A DNA stretch of 64,000 nucleotides from Swaminathania salitolerans (GTDB lineage Bacteria; Pseudomonadota; Alphaproteobacteria; Acetobacterales; Acetobacteraceae): NCBI RefSeq assembly GCF_025994315.1, contig NZ_BAQE01000032.1; one strand, written 5' to 3'. Under the pieces are notes generated by a model. That model saw only the letters and a program-made list of their open reading frames with translations. It was not told the DNA's origin and ran no database searches. The position numbers and the translations under genes were made by a program. This document shows, one piece after another, positions 19,030-30,153 of the stretch (the stretch's first letter is position 1; every line of letters begins with the position of its first letter).

Positions 19030-20703
19030 CTAGGCCACCGCGCTTGTCGCGGTTTCGTTGGTTCGTTCCCGCCGGGACATGTAATCCTGCAGGCGCGTGA
19101 CGTCGTCGGGCGTCAGGAACAGGCCGAGTTTGCTGCGGCGCCAGAGAATATCCTCAGGGGTGCGCGCCCATTCGCGATCCATCAGATAATCCACCTCTCT
19201 TTCGTGGAGATCGGCGCCGATGAGCGCACCGAGACCGGGAGCCTCACGGTCCGAACCGATGATCGAGAATGCGAGGGTTCCGTAATTCCGGACCAGTCGG
19301 GTCGCGGTGCTCCTGTCGAGCGTGGGCAGAATGCGGATCAGATCGGCAACGAGCGAACCGAAGGCGCTGCGATGGAAATCGCCGCCCGGGAGCGGGGCAT
19401 CCGCGGTCCAGGAGGGTTTGCGCAGGACCCCGAGATGGGGAGCGAGCTTCTCGAGGGCATGTTCCGCGAGCTTGCGATAGGTCGTGATCTTGCCCCCGAA
19501 AACCGACAGAACCGGCGCGGCGGCATGATCGAGATCGAGCACATAGTCCCGCGTGACAGCAGAGGCGCTGCCGGAGTGATCGTCATAGAGCGGACGTACT
19601 CCGGAATAGCTCCAGACGACATCGTCCGCAGTGATCGCCTTGCGAAAATAGCGGTTCACGCTGGTGCAGAGATAATCGATCTCCTCGGTCGTGATCGCGA
19701 CGTGATCGGGATCCCGGTCGAAGGGAATATCGGTGGTGCCGATCAGGGTGAAGCGCCCCTCATAGGGAATGGCGAAGACGATACGCTTGTCCGGGTTCTG
19801 GAGGATATAGGCCTGGGGTGTATCGAAAAGCCTGGGCACGACGATATGGCTGCCCTTGATCAGGCGCACCGCGTTGCGGGAGCGGATGTCGAGCCGGTCA
19901 TGCAGGAGTTCCGCAACCCAGGGGCCGGCGGCGTTGACGATGGCCTTCGCCGTAACGGAGGTGCAGGCGCCGCTCGTTTCGTCCTCGATGATCGCATGCC
20001 ATGAGTTTTCGTGCCGTGTCGCAGCCACGAAACGCGTTCTCGTGCGGATATCGGCCCCCAGACGCGCCGCATCCATGACATTGAGTGCAACGAGCCTGCT
20101 GTCCTGCACCCAGCCATCGGAATATTCGAAGCCACGGACATAATCCGGTTTGAGGACCTGGCCCGCCTTTTCGTTTTGAAGCGCGATATTGCGCGTTTTG
20201 GGAAGGGTCATGTGACGACAGAGATTGTCATAGAGGAACAGACCCGCGCGCAGGAGCCAGGCCGGGCGCAGCATCGAGGAATGCGGAAGGATGAAGCGCA
20301 TCGGCCAGATGATATGCGGTGCGATCCGCAGCAGGCGCTCGCGTTCGTTCAGTGCTTCGCGGACGAGGCGGAACTCGTAATATTCGAGATAACGCAATCC
20401 GCCATGGATGAGCTTCGTGCTCGCCGAGGAGGTATGGCTGGCGAGGTCGTCCTTCTCGACGAGCAGCACTTTCGCGCCGCGACCGGCGGCGTCGCGCGCG
20501 ATACCGGCGCCGTTGATCCCCCCGCCGATGACGAGCAGATCGTAATCCAGCGTCGCGTGCGGAGCGATGATCCGGCGGGGGCTCCCTGACGAGGCCCTGT
20601 CAGGCGGGGAAGTTCCGTCATGCCTGCCGGGGAGGCCGCCGGGGAGTTCGCCGGAGAGTCCGGGCGAAGACTGGGTCGGATCTTGAGAGGCGGCGTTTGG
20701 CAT
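19030..20703 (-). CDS. glpD: FAD-dependent glycerol-3-phosphate dehydrogenase
   Basis: Membrane-associated flavoenzyme that oxidises glycerol 3-phosphate to dihydroxyacetone phosphate and feeds electrons to ubiquinone. 557 residues from MPNAASQDP at 20703. The dinucleotide-binding fold is LLVIGGGINGAGIARDAAGR; HGGLRYLEYYEFRLVREAL and FDRDPDHVAIT are GlpD signatures. The first 55 residues are a Pro/Gly/Ser-rich extension not found in typical GlpD and partly built from a 12-bp repeat; the enzyme proper starts near ATLDYDLLVIGG. Followed by glpF after 79 bases and preceded by putative GlpR half-sites. Confidence 0.95.
   Translation of the reverse strand: MPNAASQDPTQSSPGLSGELPGGLPGRHDGTSPPDRASSGSPRRIIAPHATLDYDLLVIGGGINGAGIARDAAGRGAKVLLVEKDDLASHTSSASTKLIHGGLRYLEYYEFRLVREALNERERLLRIAPHIIWPMRFILPHSSMLRPAWLLRAGLFLYDNLCRHMTLPKTRNIALQNEKAGQVLKPDYVRGFEYSDGWVQDSRLVALNVMDAARLGADIRTRTRFVAATRHENSWHAIIEDETSGACTSVTAKAIVNAAGPWVAELLHDRLDIRSRNAVRLIKGSHIVVPRLFDTPQAYILQNPDKRIVFAIPYEGRFTLIGTTDIPFDRDPDHVAITTEEIDYLCTSVNRYFRKAITADDVVWSYSGVRPLYDDHSGSASAVTRDYVLDLDHAAAPVLSVFGGKITTYRKLAEHALEKLAPHLGVLRKPSWTADAPLPGGDFHRSAFGSLVADLIRILPTLDRSTATRLVRNYGTLAFSIIGSDREAPGLGALIGADLHEREVDYLMDREWARTPEDILWRRSKLGLFLTPDDVTRLQDYMSRRERTNETATSAVA
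20626..20661. repeat. 12-bp tandem repeat in glpD N-terminal extension
   Basis: GCCGGGGAGGCC, GCCGGGGAGTTC and GCCGGAGAGTCC are contiguous. Read on the minus strand they give a GLSGELPGGLPG-like segment ahead of the FAD domain. Confidence 0.8.
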
Positions 20704-20750
20704 CCGGGGTTTCTTTCGGCATCGACGAAGAGAAACCCTGAATAAAGGCA

Positions 20751-20770
20751 AAACGAACAAAAACGAACAT
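20751..20770. promoter_or_regulatory. Tandem GlpR-type operator half-sites upstream of glpD
   Basis: AAACGAACAA and AAACGAACAT are direct repeats one helical turn (10 bp) apart; on the coding strand of glpD they read TGTTCGTTTTTGTTCGTTT. The ACGAACATA half matches the right arm of the E. coli GlpR site. Lies about 50-70 bases before the glpD start, between glpD and glpR, in a locally AT-rich spacer. The protein partner is inferred from the adjacent glpR gene. Confidence 0.6.
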
Positions 20771-20809
20771 AAAACGTTAATGATAACGTCTATGTGTTAT
20801 ATGTTGCGT

Positions 20810-21589
20810 CTAATCGCGGTCGGGGATGTGAAGAGTCACATTTGCCGCCTCGAGCCGCGCGCAGAATTCCGGCTGGGGCAACCGGTCCGTTACGAAATCA
20901 TGGATGTTCGAGAGATCGCCCACGCGCCCCACGGGATGACGCGAAAACTTCGTGTGATCGGCCAGCAGCACGACCCGGCGGGCATGGCGCATGATCGCGC
21001 GTGCGCACTGGATCTCGTCCAGATCGAAATCGAGAAGGGTGCCGTCCTCCTCTATGCCGCTTATTCCGATCACACCGAATTCCGCCCGGAATCCCGAGAG
21101 GGATTCGGTCGCGCCTGCACCCACGATGCCGCCATCCTGCGGCCGCACCAGCCCCCCGGCGATCACGGTGCGGAAATCCCGTCTCCCGGCGAATGCTGCG
21201 GCGACGTGAAGGTTGTTCGTGATGACATGAAGGTCGCGATGACCCGTGAGCGCGCGCGCGAAAGCCTCCGTCGTGGTGCCGATATTGATGAAGAGGGACG
21301 CGCCGTCCGGAATGAGGCGGGCTGCAACGGCGCCGATGGCATCCTTCGCGCGGGAATGCAGGCCACGCCGCTCGGTATAGGCGATGTTCTCGACCGAAGA
21401 TGAGGGACTGGCGCCTCCATGATAGCGGGCCAGCAATCCGGCATCGGCGAGATGGGTGAGATCGCGCCTGATCGTCTGGACCGTCACCCCGAGGGTCTGG
21501 GCGAGATCCTCGTTGGACATGAAACCGTTTTCCTGAACGAGGGTCACGATCTGTCTGTGGCGCGGAGAGCTCGGTAACGTCTGGTTCAT
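20810..21589 (-). CDS. glpR: DeoR-family transcriptional repressor of the glp genes
   Basis: 259 residues. The N-terminal winged helix is RHRQIVTLVQENGFMSNEDL followed by the recognition element GVTVQTIRRDLTHLADAGLL. The C-terminal sugar-phosphate-sensing domain has DGASLFINIGTTTEAFARAL and ITNNLHVAAAF, as in GlpR/DeoR proteins whose effector is glycerol 3-phosphate. The start at 21589 (MNQTLPSSPRH) is used because the longer frame adds only 12 unusual residues. Directly upstream of glpD, divergent from uvrB. Naming is by context plus family; DeoR proteins can control other sugar operons. Confidence 0.88.
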   Translation of the reverse strand: MNQTLPSSPRHRQIVTLVQENGFMSNEDLAQTLGVTVQTIRRDLTHLADAGLLARYHGGASPSSSVENIAYTERRGLHSRAKDAIGAVAARLIPDGASLFINIGTTTEAFARALTGHRDLHVITNNLHVAAAFAGRRDFRTVIAGGLVRPQDGGIVGAGATESLSGFRAEFGVIGISGIEEDGTLLDFDLDEIQCARAIMRHARRVVLLADHTKFSRHPVGRVGDLSNIHDFVTDRLPQPEFCARLEAANVTLHIPDRD

Positions 21590-21668
21590 GAACCCCTGTC
21601 TGCGATGCGGCGTTGTAGGATGCAATCATGCTCTTGTGACCTCACGACCGGAAGCCCATTTCTCCCCC

Positions 21669-23881
<2,213 letters not shown>

Positions 23882-23885
<4 letters not shown>

Positions 23886-24784
23886 TCGAATTGCGCAATG
23901 GCGAGGCCCAGCTCGGGCTGTTGCCCGCTCTGGGGGGAAGCGTGGCTTCCTGGCGCCTGCACGGTCGCGACATTCTGGCGCCGACGATCGACCCCAGCCT
24001 TGCCGCACAGAGAGGCGCCGCCATCGCGGCCTATCCGCTTGTGCCCTATTCGAACCGCATCGGGAATGCCCGGTTCTCGTTCGATGGCGAAACCTATTGC
24101 CTCAACCCGAATATCGGTGGGGAAAACAATGCCATCCACGGGAATGGATGGGAGCGGGAATGGAGCGTGGCGCAGCACGACAGCGAACGCGCCATATTCA
24201 CGCTCGACCATGATCCCGGGAAGGGAGACGACCCTGCGCAATGGCCTTTCGCCTATCGCGCCGTGATCTCCTACATCCTCGAACGCGATCGTCTCCGGGT
24301 CGAGATCCTGCTGGCCAATCGAGACACGCGCCCCCAGCCGGTCGGGCTCGGTTTCCATCCGTTTTTCGCCCGGACGGAAGAGATGACCCTCCGGTTTTCC
24401 GCGCGTGGCGTATGGGAAAATGACGCCAGTCATCTCCCGAAGGGCCTGACCCCCTGCACGGATGACTGGGATTTCAGCGCGGGACGCCCAGTCAGGGCGC
24501 TCTCAGTCGATAACTGCTTTGCAGGATGGACCGACGAGGCCGTTCTGGCCGCGCCCGATGCAGGGTATCGCGTGCGGATCTCCGCCGATCCCGTCTTCTC
24601 CCATCTCGTCGTTTTTACCGCGCCGGAGAAACCCTTCGTGGCCGTCGAGGCGGTCACGAACATGAACGATGCGATCAATCATCCCGAGATTCTGGAGCGC
24701 GGCCTTCATTTGCTCGCGCCGGGAGAACGGCTCTCGGGCGTCGTCTGTTACGATGTGATCGAGCCCCGTGGACAGACGCGATGA
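23882..24784 (+). CDS. galM: Aldose 1-epimerase (mutarotase) family
   Basis: 300 residues predicted to interconvert alpha and beta anomers of aldoses. Family features: LVPYSNRIGNARFSFDGE near residue 57, NAIHGNGWEREW with the substrate His, and PVGLGFHPFFAR, whose His-Pro-Phe matches the catalytic region of short bacterial mutarotases. Its ATG lies within the last codons of uvrB (ATGA), so it is translationally coupled although functionally unrelated. Substrate specificity is open; D-hexose-6-phosphate mutarotases look different. Confidence 0.85.
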
Positions 24785-24802
24785 GGCGGGCGGATCCGGC
24801 GG

Positions 24803-25309
24803 ATGAGTCCCGTGGGTGAACAGGGCAAACCGGCGCTCTCCCTCTATCTCTCTCCCCGGGGCGCCGCACGGATGCGAGACGAGCTGAACGCATTGCTTCA
24901 GATCGAGCGACCCAGAATCGTCGAGATCGTCTCATGGGCGGCTGGCAATGGCGACCGGTCGGAGAATGGCGATTATATCTATGGCAAGCGGCGCCTGCGT
25001 GAGATCGACCGGCGTATCCGTTTCCTCACCAGAAGGCTGGACAATGCGATCATCGTCGATCCGCGAGAGCAGAGCGTGAGAGACCGGGTGTTCTTCGGCG
25101 CGCGCGTCCGTTATCTCGACGAGGACGATACGCTGCATACCGTGACGATATGCGGCTGTGACGAGGCCGATCTGTCGCGACAGGAGATCAGTCTCGTCTC
25201 TCCCGTTGCCCGCGCCCTGATGCGCGCAAGAGTGGGCGACGAAGTCAGTCTGCAAAGCCCGCGCGGCGCGGTAACGCTCGAGATCCGGTCGATCGATTAT
25301 CCCGACTGA
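24803..25309 (+). CDS. greB: Transcription elongation factor GreB-like
   Basis: 168 residues; stimulates transcript cleavage in backtracked RNA polymerase. The N-terminal coiled coil carries the acidic tip as NGDRSENGDYIYGKRRLREI, the Gre signature with the catalytic Asp-Glu region, and RIRFLTRRLDNAIIVDP follows. The C-terminal FKBP-like domain runs from GARVRYLDEDD to LEIRSIDY. GREB rather than GREA is favoured by the YIYGKRRLREIDRR wording. Eighteen bases after galM, same strand. Confidence 0.88.
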   Translation: MSPVGEQGKPALSLYLSPRGAARMRDELNALLQIERPRIVEIVSWAAGNGDRSENGDYIYGKRRLREIDRRIRFLTRRLDNAIIVDPREQSVRDRVFFGARVRYLDEDDTLHTVTICGCDEADLSRQEISLVSPVARALMRARVGDEVSLQSPRGAVTLEIRSIDYPD

Positions 25310-25546
25310 GACGGCCGTCTCCCACCCGCTGGCCGGGATGCCAGAGCCGGTATGGCGCGACGAAGGATAAAGCGTCGGCAAGGGCAGGGGGATGGCGACC
25401 TGCAACCCGCCGGAGTGATCGTTTCCCGGCCAATCGCTTCCCGGGCGACCGGCGATGGAAGATGTGACGATACGGGTCGTGTCGTCGTAACATGATGCCC
25501 GACAGGCTCCCGGATCCAACGGGACAGAACCAGAAAGGACCCGAGA

Positions 25547-26527
25547 ATGGCGCTTCGTATCGCTGTACAGATGGACCCGCTCGAAGACGTCAATATCGAC
25601 GGGGATTCGACTTTCGCCCTGATGCTCGAGGCCCAGCGGCGCGGCCACGATCTGTTCGTCTATGACGTGCGGACCCTTTGTCTCGGTGAGGGCGGAGCGG
25701 AACGCACGGTCCAGCAGGGCCGTCTCTCGGCGCGCGCCCGTCCGGTCCGGGTCTCGCGGGAGAGAGGACGCCATGCGGTTTTCGGCGAAACGGCGCGACT
25801 CGATCTTGCGACCACCGACGCGATCCTGATGCGTCAGGATCCCCCGTTCGACATGGGCTATATCACCGCGACGCATATGCTCGAGCATGTGCATGGCACT
25901 GGCCCGGGAAAGACGCTCGTCGTGAACGATCCGAAAGCCGTGCGCGACGCTCCCGAGAAGCTTCTCGTCACCCATTATCCCGATCTCATGCCGCCGACCC
26001 TGGTCACCTGGGATCGCGAGGCCCTGTCGGAATTCCGGGATCGATACGGGGATGTCATCCTCAAGCCCCTTTATGGCAATGGCGGTGCCGGTATTTTCCG
26101 TATCCGCGAGGGCGACGAGAATTTTGCCTCCCTGCTCGAGCTGCATTTCAGCCGCTCGCATGAGCCTCTCATGATCCAGCGCTATGAGCCGCTGGTCCGG
26201 AAAGGCGACAAGCGGATCATCCTGGTCGATGGCAAACCCATAGGAGCGATCAATCGCGTGCCTGCATCGGGTGAGGCACGATCGAATATGCATGTCGGTG
26301 GACGGGCCGAGGCTGTCGCGCTCACGAAGCGCGACGAGGAGATCTGCGCACGCATAGGCTCACATCTGCGTGATAACGGCCTCATCTTCGTGGGGATCGA
26401 CGTGATCGGCGACTGGCTGACGGAGATCAACGTGACGTCGCCGACCGGTCTTCAGGAGCTGGACCGCTTCAACGACATGAACAGCGCCGGCCTCGTCTGG
26501 GATGCGATCGAGAGCAAGCTGGGCTGA
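25547..26527 (+). CDS. gshB: Glutathione synthetase
   Basis: Joins gamma-glutamylcysteine and glycine using ATP. 326 residues, an ATP-grasp enzyme. MALRIAVQMDPLEDVNIDGD is the family N-terminus, DAILMRQDPPFDMGYITAT the substrate region, and VILKPLYGNGGAGIFRI the ATP-grasp loop; LIFVGIDVIGDWLTEINVTS ends with metal-binding Glu and Asn. AGAAAGGA at 25530-25537 supports the start. A 237-base spacer upstream suggests its own promoter; nothing else is seen in that spacer. Confidence 0.96.
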   Translation: MALRIAVQMDPLEDVNIDGDSTFALMLEAQRRGHDLFVYDVRTLCLGEGGAERTVQQGRLSARARPVRVSRERGRHAVFGETARLDLATTDAILMRQDPPFDMGYITATHMLEHVHGTGPGKTLVVNDPKAVRDAPEKLLVTHYPDLMPPTLVTWDREALSEFRDRYGDVILKPLYGNGGAGIFRIREGDENFASLLELHFSRSHEPLMIQRYEPLVRKGDKRIILVDGKPIGAINRVPASGEARSNMHVGGRAEAVALTKRDEEICARIGSHLRDNGLIFVGIDVIGDWLTEINVTSPTGLQELDRFNDMNSAGLVWDAIESKLG

Positions 26528-26574
26528 ACCGGAAAAGCATCCGGACAGGGAAGTACAGGGAGCGACTTCGCCCG

Positions 26575-26781
26575 TCACTCTTCCTTGTCCGGTGGCGTGG
26601 AATCGTAGCGGAAGGGGAGGGAAACTTCCGGCATTGCCTTGCCCTCGGGCGGGCGCGGCGGCGGCGAACGATCGAACCTGTTGAGATACCAGTCCTTGAT
26701 CTCGCCCTTGTACCTGACGAGGAAGATCGACGCCCACAGCATCACGGACAACAGGAGAAGGCAGATATTGAGAGTGGACAT
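26575..26781 (-). CDS. Small single-pass membrane protein, unknown
   Basis: 68 residues, MSTLNICLLLLSVMLWASIF, a single hydrophobic helix (residues 4-24), then a basic juxtamembrane stretch (RYKGEIKDWYLNRFDR) and a Pro/Asp/Glu tail. ATG 26781 is preferred to the ATG two codons upstream because GAGAAGG lies 7 bases before it. Convergent with gshB. No family recognised, but the signal, anchor and ribosome site agree with a real gene. Confidence 0.55.
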   Translation of the reverse strand: MSTLNICLLLLSVMLWASIFLVRYKGEIKDWYLNRFDRSPPPRPPEGKAMPEVSLPFRYDSTPPDKEE

Positions 26782-27047
26782 CGACATACCTTCTCTGTTG
26801 GCAACGCATCCGACGAAGGACAGAAAGCAGGCGGTCTCGCGCGCCATCGATCCTCGCAGCAGGACGATGAATTGCAAACCTCCTCTCGCCAGTCCAGAGG
26901 AGATCGGCTAAGACCCTTGTCGAAAGGCGATGCTCGTTTCACGAGCCAGCGTCATGTAAAAGCCCATCGCGCCTGGCTCGGCGTGCCGCGAGCGGCAAGT
27001 CTCAGGACAGGACCCTTGATTTTGTACGACCAGACAAACGAAGCCTG

Positions 27048-27746
27048 ATGACACGACCGGACCCCCTGACCGACCCTGCTCCTTCGATGGATGACGCTCA
27101 TCCGCGGCCCCGCTCCGCGCTCGATGCCGATGCCGTGCGCGCTGCGTACAGGCGCTGGGCGCGGGTCTACGATTCCGTGTTCGGGGGCATCTCGGCATTC
27201 GGGCGTCGCCGGGCTGTCGCCGCGGTCAATGCCCTGCCGGGGCAGCGCGTGCTCGAGGTCGGTGTGGGGACGGGGCTGGCCCTGCCCCATTATACGAAGG
27301 ACAAGCACATCACGGGTATCGACCTTTCCGAGGCGATGCTGGAACGTGCGCGGCAGCGTGTCATTCACCAGCAGCTCGGTAATGTCGACGATCTGCTCGA
27401 GATGGATGCGGAAGCCACCAGCTTCGACTCGGGATCCTTCGACATCGCCGTGGCGATGTTCGTGGCCTCCGTCGTGCCGAGCCCGCGTCGTCTTCTGGGT
27501 GAGCTCAAGCGTGTGGTCAAACCCGGCGGACATATCCTGTTCGTCAACCATTTCCTGGCGACGGGCGGTGTCAGGCTCGCGGTGGAGCGGGGCATGGCAC
27601 GCGCATCGCGCTCTCTTGGCTGGCATCCGGATTTCGCCATGGAATCCCTCCTGCCGCCGGAAGATCTCAGCCGGGCCACCATAACGCCCGTACCGCCGGC
27701 CGGATTGTTCACACTCGTGACATTGCCGCTCGACGGGGATAAATAG
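27048..27746 (+). CDS. pmtA: Phosphatidylethanolamine N-methyltransferase
   Basis: 232 residues; converts phosphatidylethanolamine to phosphatidylcholine by SAM-dependent methylations, a trait of many alphaproteobacteria. The start region YRRWARVYDSVFGGISAFGR and motif I VLEVGVGTGLALPHY match PmtA, as do ITGIDLSEAMLERARQRV and VVKPGGHILFVNHF. A generic class I methyltransferase cannot be excluded. About 270 bases precede it without another plus-strand gene. Confidence 0.85.
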   Translation: MTRPDPLTDPAPSMDDAHPRPRSALDADAVRAAYRRWARVYDSVFGGISAFGRRRAVAAVNALPGQRVLEVGVGTGLALPHYTKDKHITGIDLSEAMLERARQRVIHQQLGNVDDLLEMDAEATSFDSGSFDIAVAMFVASVVPSPRRLLGELKRVVKPGGHILFVNHFLATGGVRLAVERGMARASRSLGWHPDFAMESLLPPEDLSRATITPVPPAGLFTLVTLPLDGDK

Positions 27747-27815
27747 AAACGAGACGGCCCTGGTTGCCTGACACATACGTGCCCGACAGTTCACACCAGA
27801 CTCGGCCTTGAACAG

Positions 27816-29060
27816 ATGGTCCCTCTCTCCCGTGACGGAAAGAGCGGACAATATGGGGAACTGGTCTTGCTGAAGGTACTGAAATCCGGATCCGCAGAAA
27901 CGACGCGTTTCCGGGCGGACGGTGCGGCGTTTCTCGCACTTGCTCTTCTCTGCGGCTTTCTCGGTGGCGGCCTCGGTGCGCTCGCTCTGGGAAAGCAGAT
28001 GAGCCCGGCCGTAAGCCACGGTCTTCTTCTCGATCTTTTCGTGCTTGTTCCCGCTTTCATCGGCGGGATGGGGCGGCTCGTCCTGCCCCGTGAGCTTGCT
28101 GCAACGCCCGGCGCGCTCGTCGCCCTCGATCGTCTTGCTTTCGCGCTTCTGGCTGGAGGTGCGCTCTGTGCCGCCGGAGGCATCGCGGCGCCGGGCCTGT
28201 TTGCGATGTCCCTCCTGTTCTGGACGTTCGGAATCTGTGCGCTTGCCACCTCCACGGTGGTCGATTGCTTGGAGTGTCGCAAAGGTCGGTTCAGGGATCT
28301 TTCTCCGTTTGCATGGTCTCAGCTTCTCGCGTCTCTGGGCATCATCGTCATCGCGCCCGTGATGCTGGCCGGTGTGGCACATGATCTGATGGGTGGCATG
28401 ACCGGAACGTCAGCGGTCCAGTCCTGGCTCGTCCGGGTCCAGACACCGCTTCTTGCGCTGGTCATCACGCTCGCACTGGGCGCGATCGCAACGCTCATCC
28501 CCGGTCATTCCCTGTCCAGTCGCCTGATCGTGCCTTCCGCGATGGCCATTCCCTCGGTTCTCGTGCCCGTTATCTGGGCGCATGGTACGATCGTACCCGG
28601 GACGTCCGACATCTTGTTGCGCGCGCTCGGGGTTGCCCTTCCGTCCATCGCTCTGATCGGCCTGGTCTGCCTCGGGTTGTGGCGCCGGAATATCGATCTC
28701 GATATCGGGTTTTCATGGAGTTTCCCTGCGCTGCTTCTTCTTGCGGCGGGCTGGGCGCTTTCCCTCTTCCCCGATCGTCCTGAACTGTTTCACTCCGCCA
28801 TGCTTTTCGGCGCCATTTTCGCACTGTTCGGCTGTTATTACAGCTGGCAGGAGGACGCTCTGCACGCACCGGCCCCCGCATGGCTCGCCCGCATCCATCT
28901 CGTATCGATGGGGGTTGCCGTATTTGCGATGATGCCGATGTTTCCGGTTCTCTCCCTTCTCGGAAATGCTGGTATGATCGTCTCCATGTTCTGCGTCGGC
29001 CTGTTGATCGTGCGTTTCCTGTCCGCAGCCTCTTCACCGGCCCGGGCCGGACTCCGATGA
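27816..29060 (+). CDS. Degenerate heme-copper oxidase subunit I homologue (catalytic site lost)
   Basis: 414 residues, about 11-12 TM helices, aligning by eye with cytochrome c oxidase subunit I. SHGLLLDLFVLVPAFIGGMG matches the helix II segment, FRDLSPFAWSQLLASLGIIV the helix IV-V segment, and LFHSAMLFGAIFALFGCYY the helix X segment. His68 (helix II) and His326 (helix X), the low-spin heme ligands, are kept. The CuB and tyrosine site HPEVY is TPLLA (210-214), the helix VII His pair is WAHG (one His), and the heme a3 His is Leu324. It cannot reduce oxygen in the normal way. Stop overlaps ctaB (ATGA). The N-terminal start is uncertain. It may bind one heme, or it may be a decaying gene kept open. 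Confidence 0.78.
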   Translation: MVPLSRDGKSGQYGELVLLKVLKSGSAETTRFRADGAAFLALALLCGFLGGGLGALALGKQMSPAVSHGLLLDLFVLVPAFIGGMGRLVLPRELAATPGALVALDRLAFALLAGGALCAAGGIAAPGLFAMSLLFWTFGICALATSTVVDCLECRKGRFRDLSPFAWSQLLASLGIIVIAPVMLAGVAHDLMGGMTGTSAVQSWLVRVQTPLLALVITLALGAIATLIPGHSLSSRLIVPSAMAIPSVLVPVIWAHGTIVPGTSDILLRALGVALPSIALIGLVCLGLWRRNIDLDIGFSWSFPALLLLAAGWALSLFPDRPELFHSAMLFGAIFALFGCYYSWQEDALHAPAPAWLARIHLVSMGVAVFAMMPMFPVLSLLGNAGMIVSMFCVGLLIVRFLSAASSPARAGLR

Positions 29061-30022
29061 GCGGGGCCCAGAAGGTGATCGGGGAGATGATCGGGGAGAC
29101 GGTCGGGGCCGCACCCCGGTTCGATGCGGAGCAGGGTGCGACGCTCAGGGACTGGCTCGCCCTGCTCAAGCCAAGAGTGATCTCCCTCGTCGTGTTCACA
29201 GGGGTGGCGGGCATGGCGGTCGCGCCGCAATGGCCCTCCGTGCCGCTCGGGCTCATCGATATGCTCTGCATCTGCGTCGGTGCCGGAGCGGCGGGGGCCA
29301 TCAACATGTGGTACGATCGCGATATCGACGCCATCATGAAGCGGACTTCGGTTCGGCCCATTCCCGATTCCCGCATGGAAGCAGATGGCGCGCTGATCTA
29401 TGGCGTGGTGCTTTCGGTGGTCTCGGTCGCCTTGCTCTGGCTTGCCAGCAACGCGCTCGCTGCGGGGATTCTGGCCTTTTCGATCGTGTTCTACGCCGTC
29501 ATCTATACGATGTGGCTCAAGCGCAGCACGCCGCAGAATATCGTGATCGGAGGGGCAGCCGGTGCTTTCCCGCCCATGATCGGCTGGGCCGCCGCAACCG
29601 GGTCGATGGGTGTGCTGCCGGTGGTGATGTTCGCGATCGTCTTCCTCTGGACGCCGCCCCATTTCTGGTCTCTCTCCCTTTATGCCTGCAAGGACTACAC
29701 CAAGGCGGGTATTCCCATGCTCCCTGTGGTCAAAGGGGCGCGGCATACACGCTGGAATATCGTCGCCTATACGGTCGTGCTCATGGCGGTCTCGCTTATT
29801 CCGTCCTTCCTGCACCTCTGTGGCGCCATCTATACGGTTGGCGCGACCGTGCTCGGGCTCGGCTTTCTGTGGTTCGCGCTGCGCGTACTCATGGACCGTC
29901 AGGATGAGAGTGGCGTAAGCCTGACCGGCGACAAGCCTGCGCGTCAGGCGTTCCGCTATTCCCTTGCCTATCTGTTTTTCCTGTTCTCCGCGCTTCTCGT
30001 CGACAGGGTTCTCTTCCCATGA
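29057..30022 (+). CDS. ctaB: Protoheme IX farnesyltransferase (heme O synthase)
   Basis: 321 residues, UbiA-type membrane prenyltransferase that makes heme O from protoheme and farnesyl diphosphate. The first aspartate motif is NMWYDRDIDAIMKRT and the second region is YACKDYTKAGIPMLPVV. The motif KPRVISLVVFTGVAGM starts helix 1. Heme O is needed by the bo3 ubiquinol oxidase, so this gene stays useful even if the neighbouring oxidase gene is dead. Starts in an ATGA overlap with the subunit-I-like gene and ends in another ATGA overlap with a small gene. The first 20 residues derive partly from a 12-bp repeat. Confidence 0.95.
   Translation: MSGAQKVIGEMIGETVGAAPRFDAEQGATLRDWLALLKPRVISLVVFTGVAGMAVAPQWPSVPLGLIDMLCICVGAGAAGAINMWYDRDIDAIMKRTSVRPIPDSRMEADGALIYGVVLSVVSVALLWLASNALAAGILAFSIVFYAVIYTMWLKRSTPQNIVIGGAAGAFPPMIGWAAATGSMGVLPVVMFAIVFLWTPPHFWSLSLYACKDYTKAGIPMLPVVKGARHTRWNIVAYTVVLMAVSLIPSFLHLCGAIYTVGATVLGLGFLWFALRVLMDRQDESGVSLTGDKPARQAFRYSLAYLFFLFSALLVDRVLFP
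29077..29112. repeat. 12-bp tandem repeat at ctaB N-terminus
   Basis: GATCGGGGAGAT, GATCGGGGAGAC and GGTCGGGGCCGC are contiguous, encoding VIGEMIGETVGA-like sequence before the first membrane helix. Confidence 0.8.
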
Positions 30023-30153
30023 CGGATCTTCCCTCCCGTGATAGCCGCGCCGGGCAGGCCGTGAGTCGTCGCAACGGGCGGATCATGGGTCTGATCGGCG
30101 GCCTGACAATCGTGATGGTGGCACTTTTCGTGCTGACCTATCTCCGTCTCTAG
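30019..30153 (+). CDS. 44-residue single-pass membrane protein, CoxF-like
   Basis: Starts within the ctaB stop (ATGA at 30019-30022) and ends at TAG 30151-30153. A hydrophilic, arginine-rich N-terminus (MTDLPSRDSRAGQAVSRRNG) is followed by one TM helix (IMGLIGGLTIVMVALFVLTY) and ends LRL. In alphaproteobacterial cytochrome oxidase operons a similar small protein (CoxF) sits directly after ctaB. It is therefore a probable CoxF remnant. No ctaG or subunit III follows; the next gene is on the other strand. Confidence 0.65.
   Translation: MTDLPSRDSRAGQAVSRRNGRIMGLIGGLTIVMVALFVLTYLRL

Noticed and set aside
26575..26877. Longer 100-residue version of the small minus-strand membrane gene
   Set aside because: The extra 32 residues lack a ribosome site; the shorter start is preceded by GAGAAGG at the right distance.
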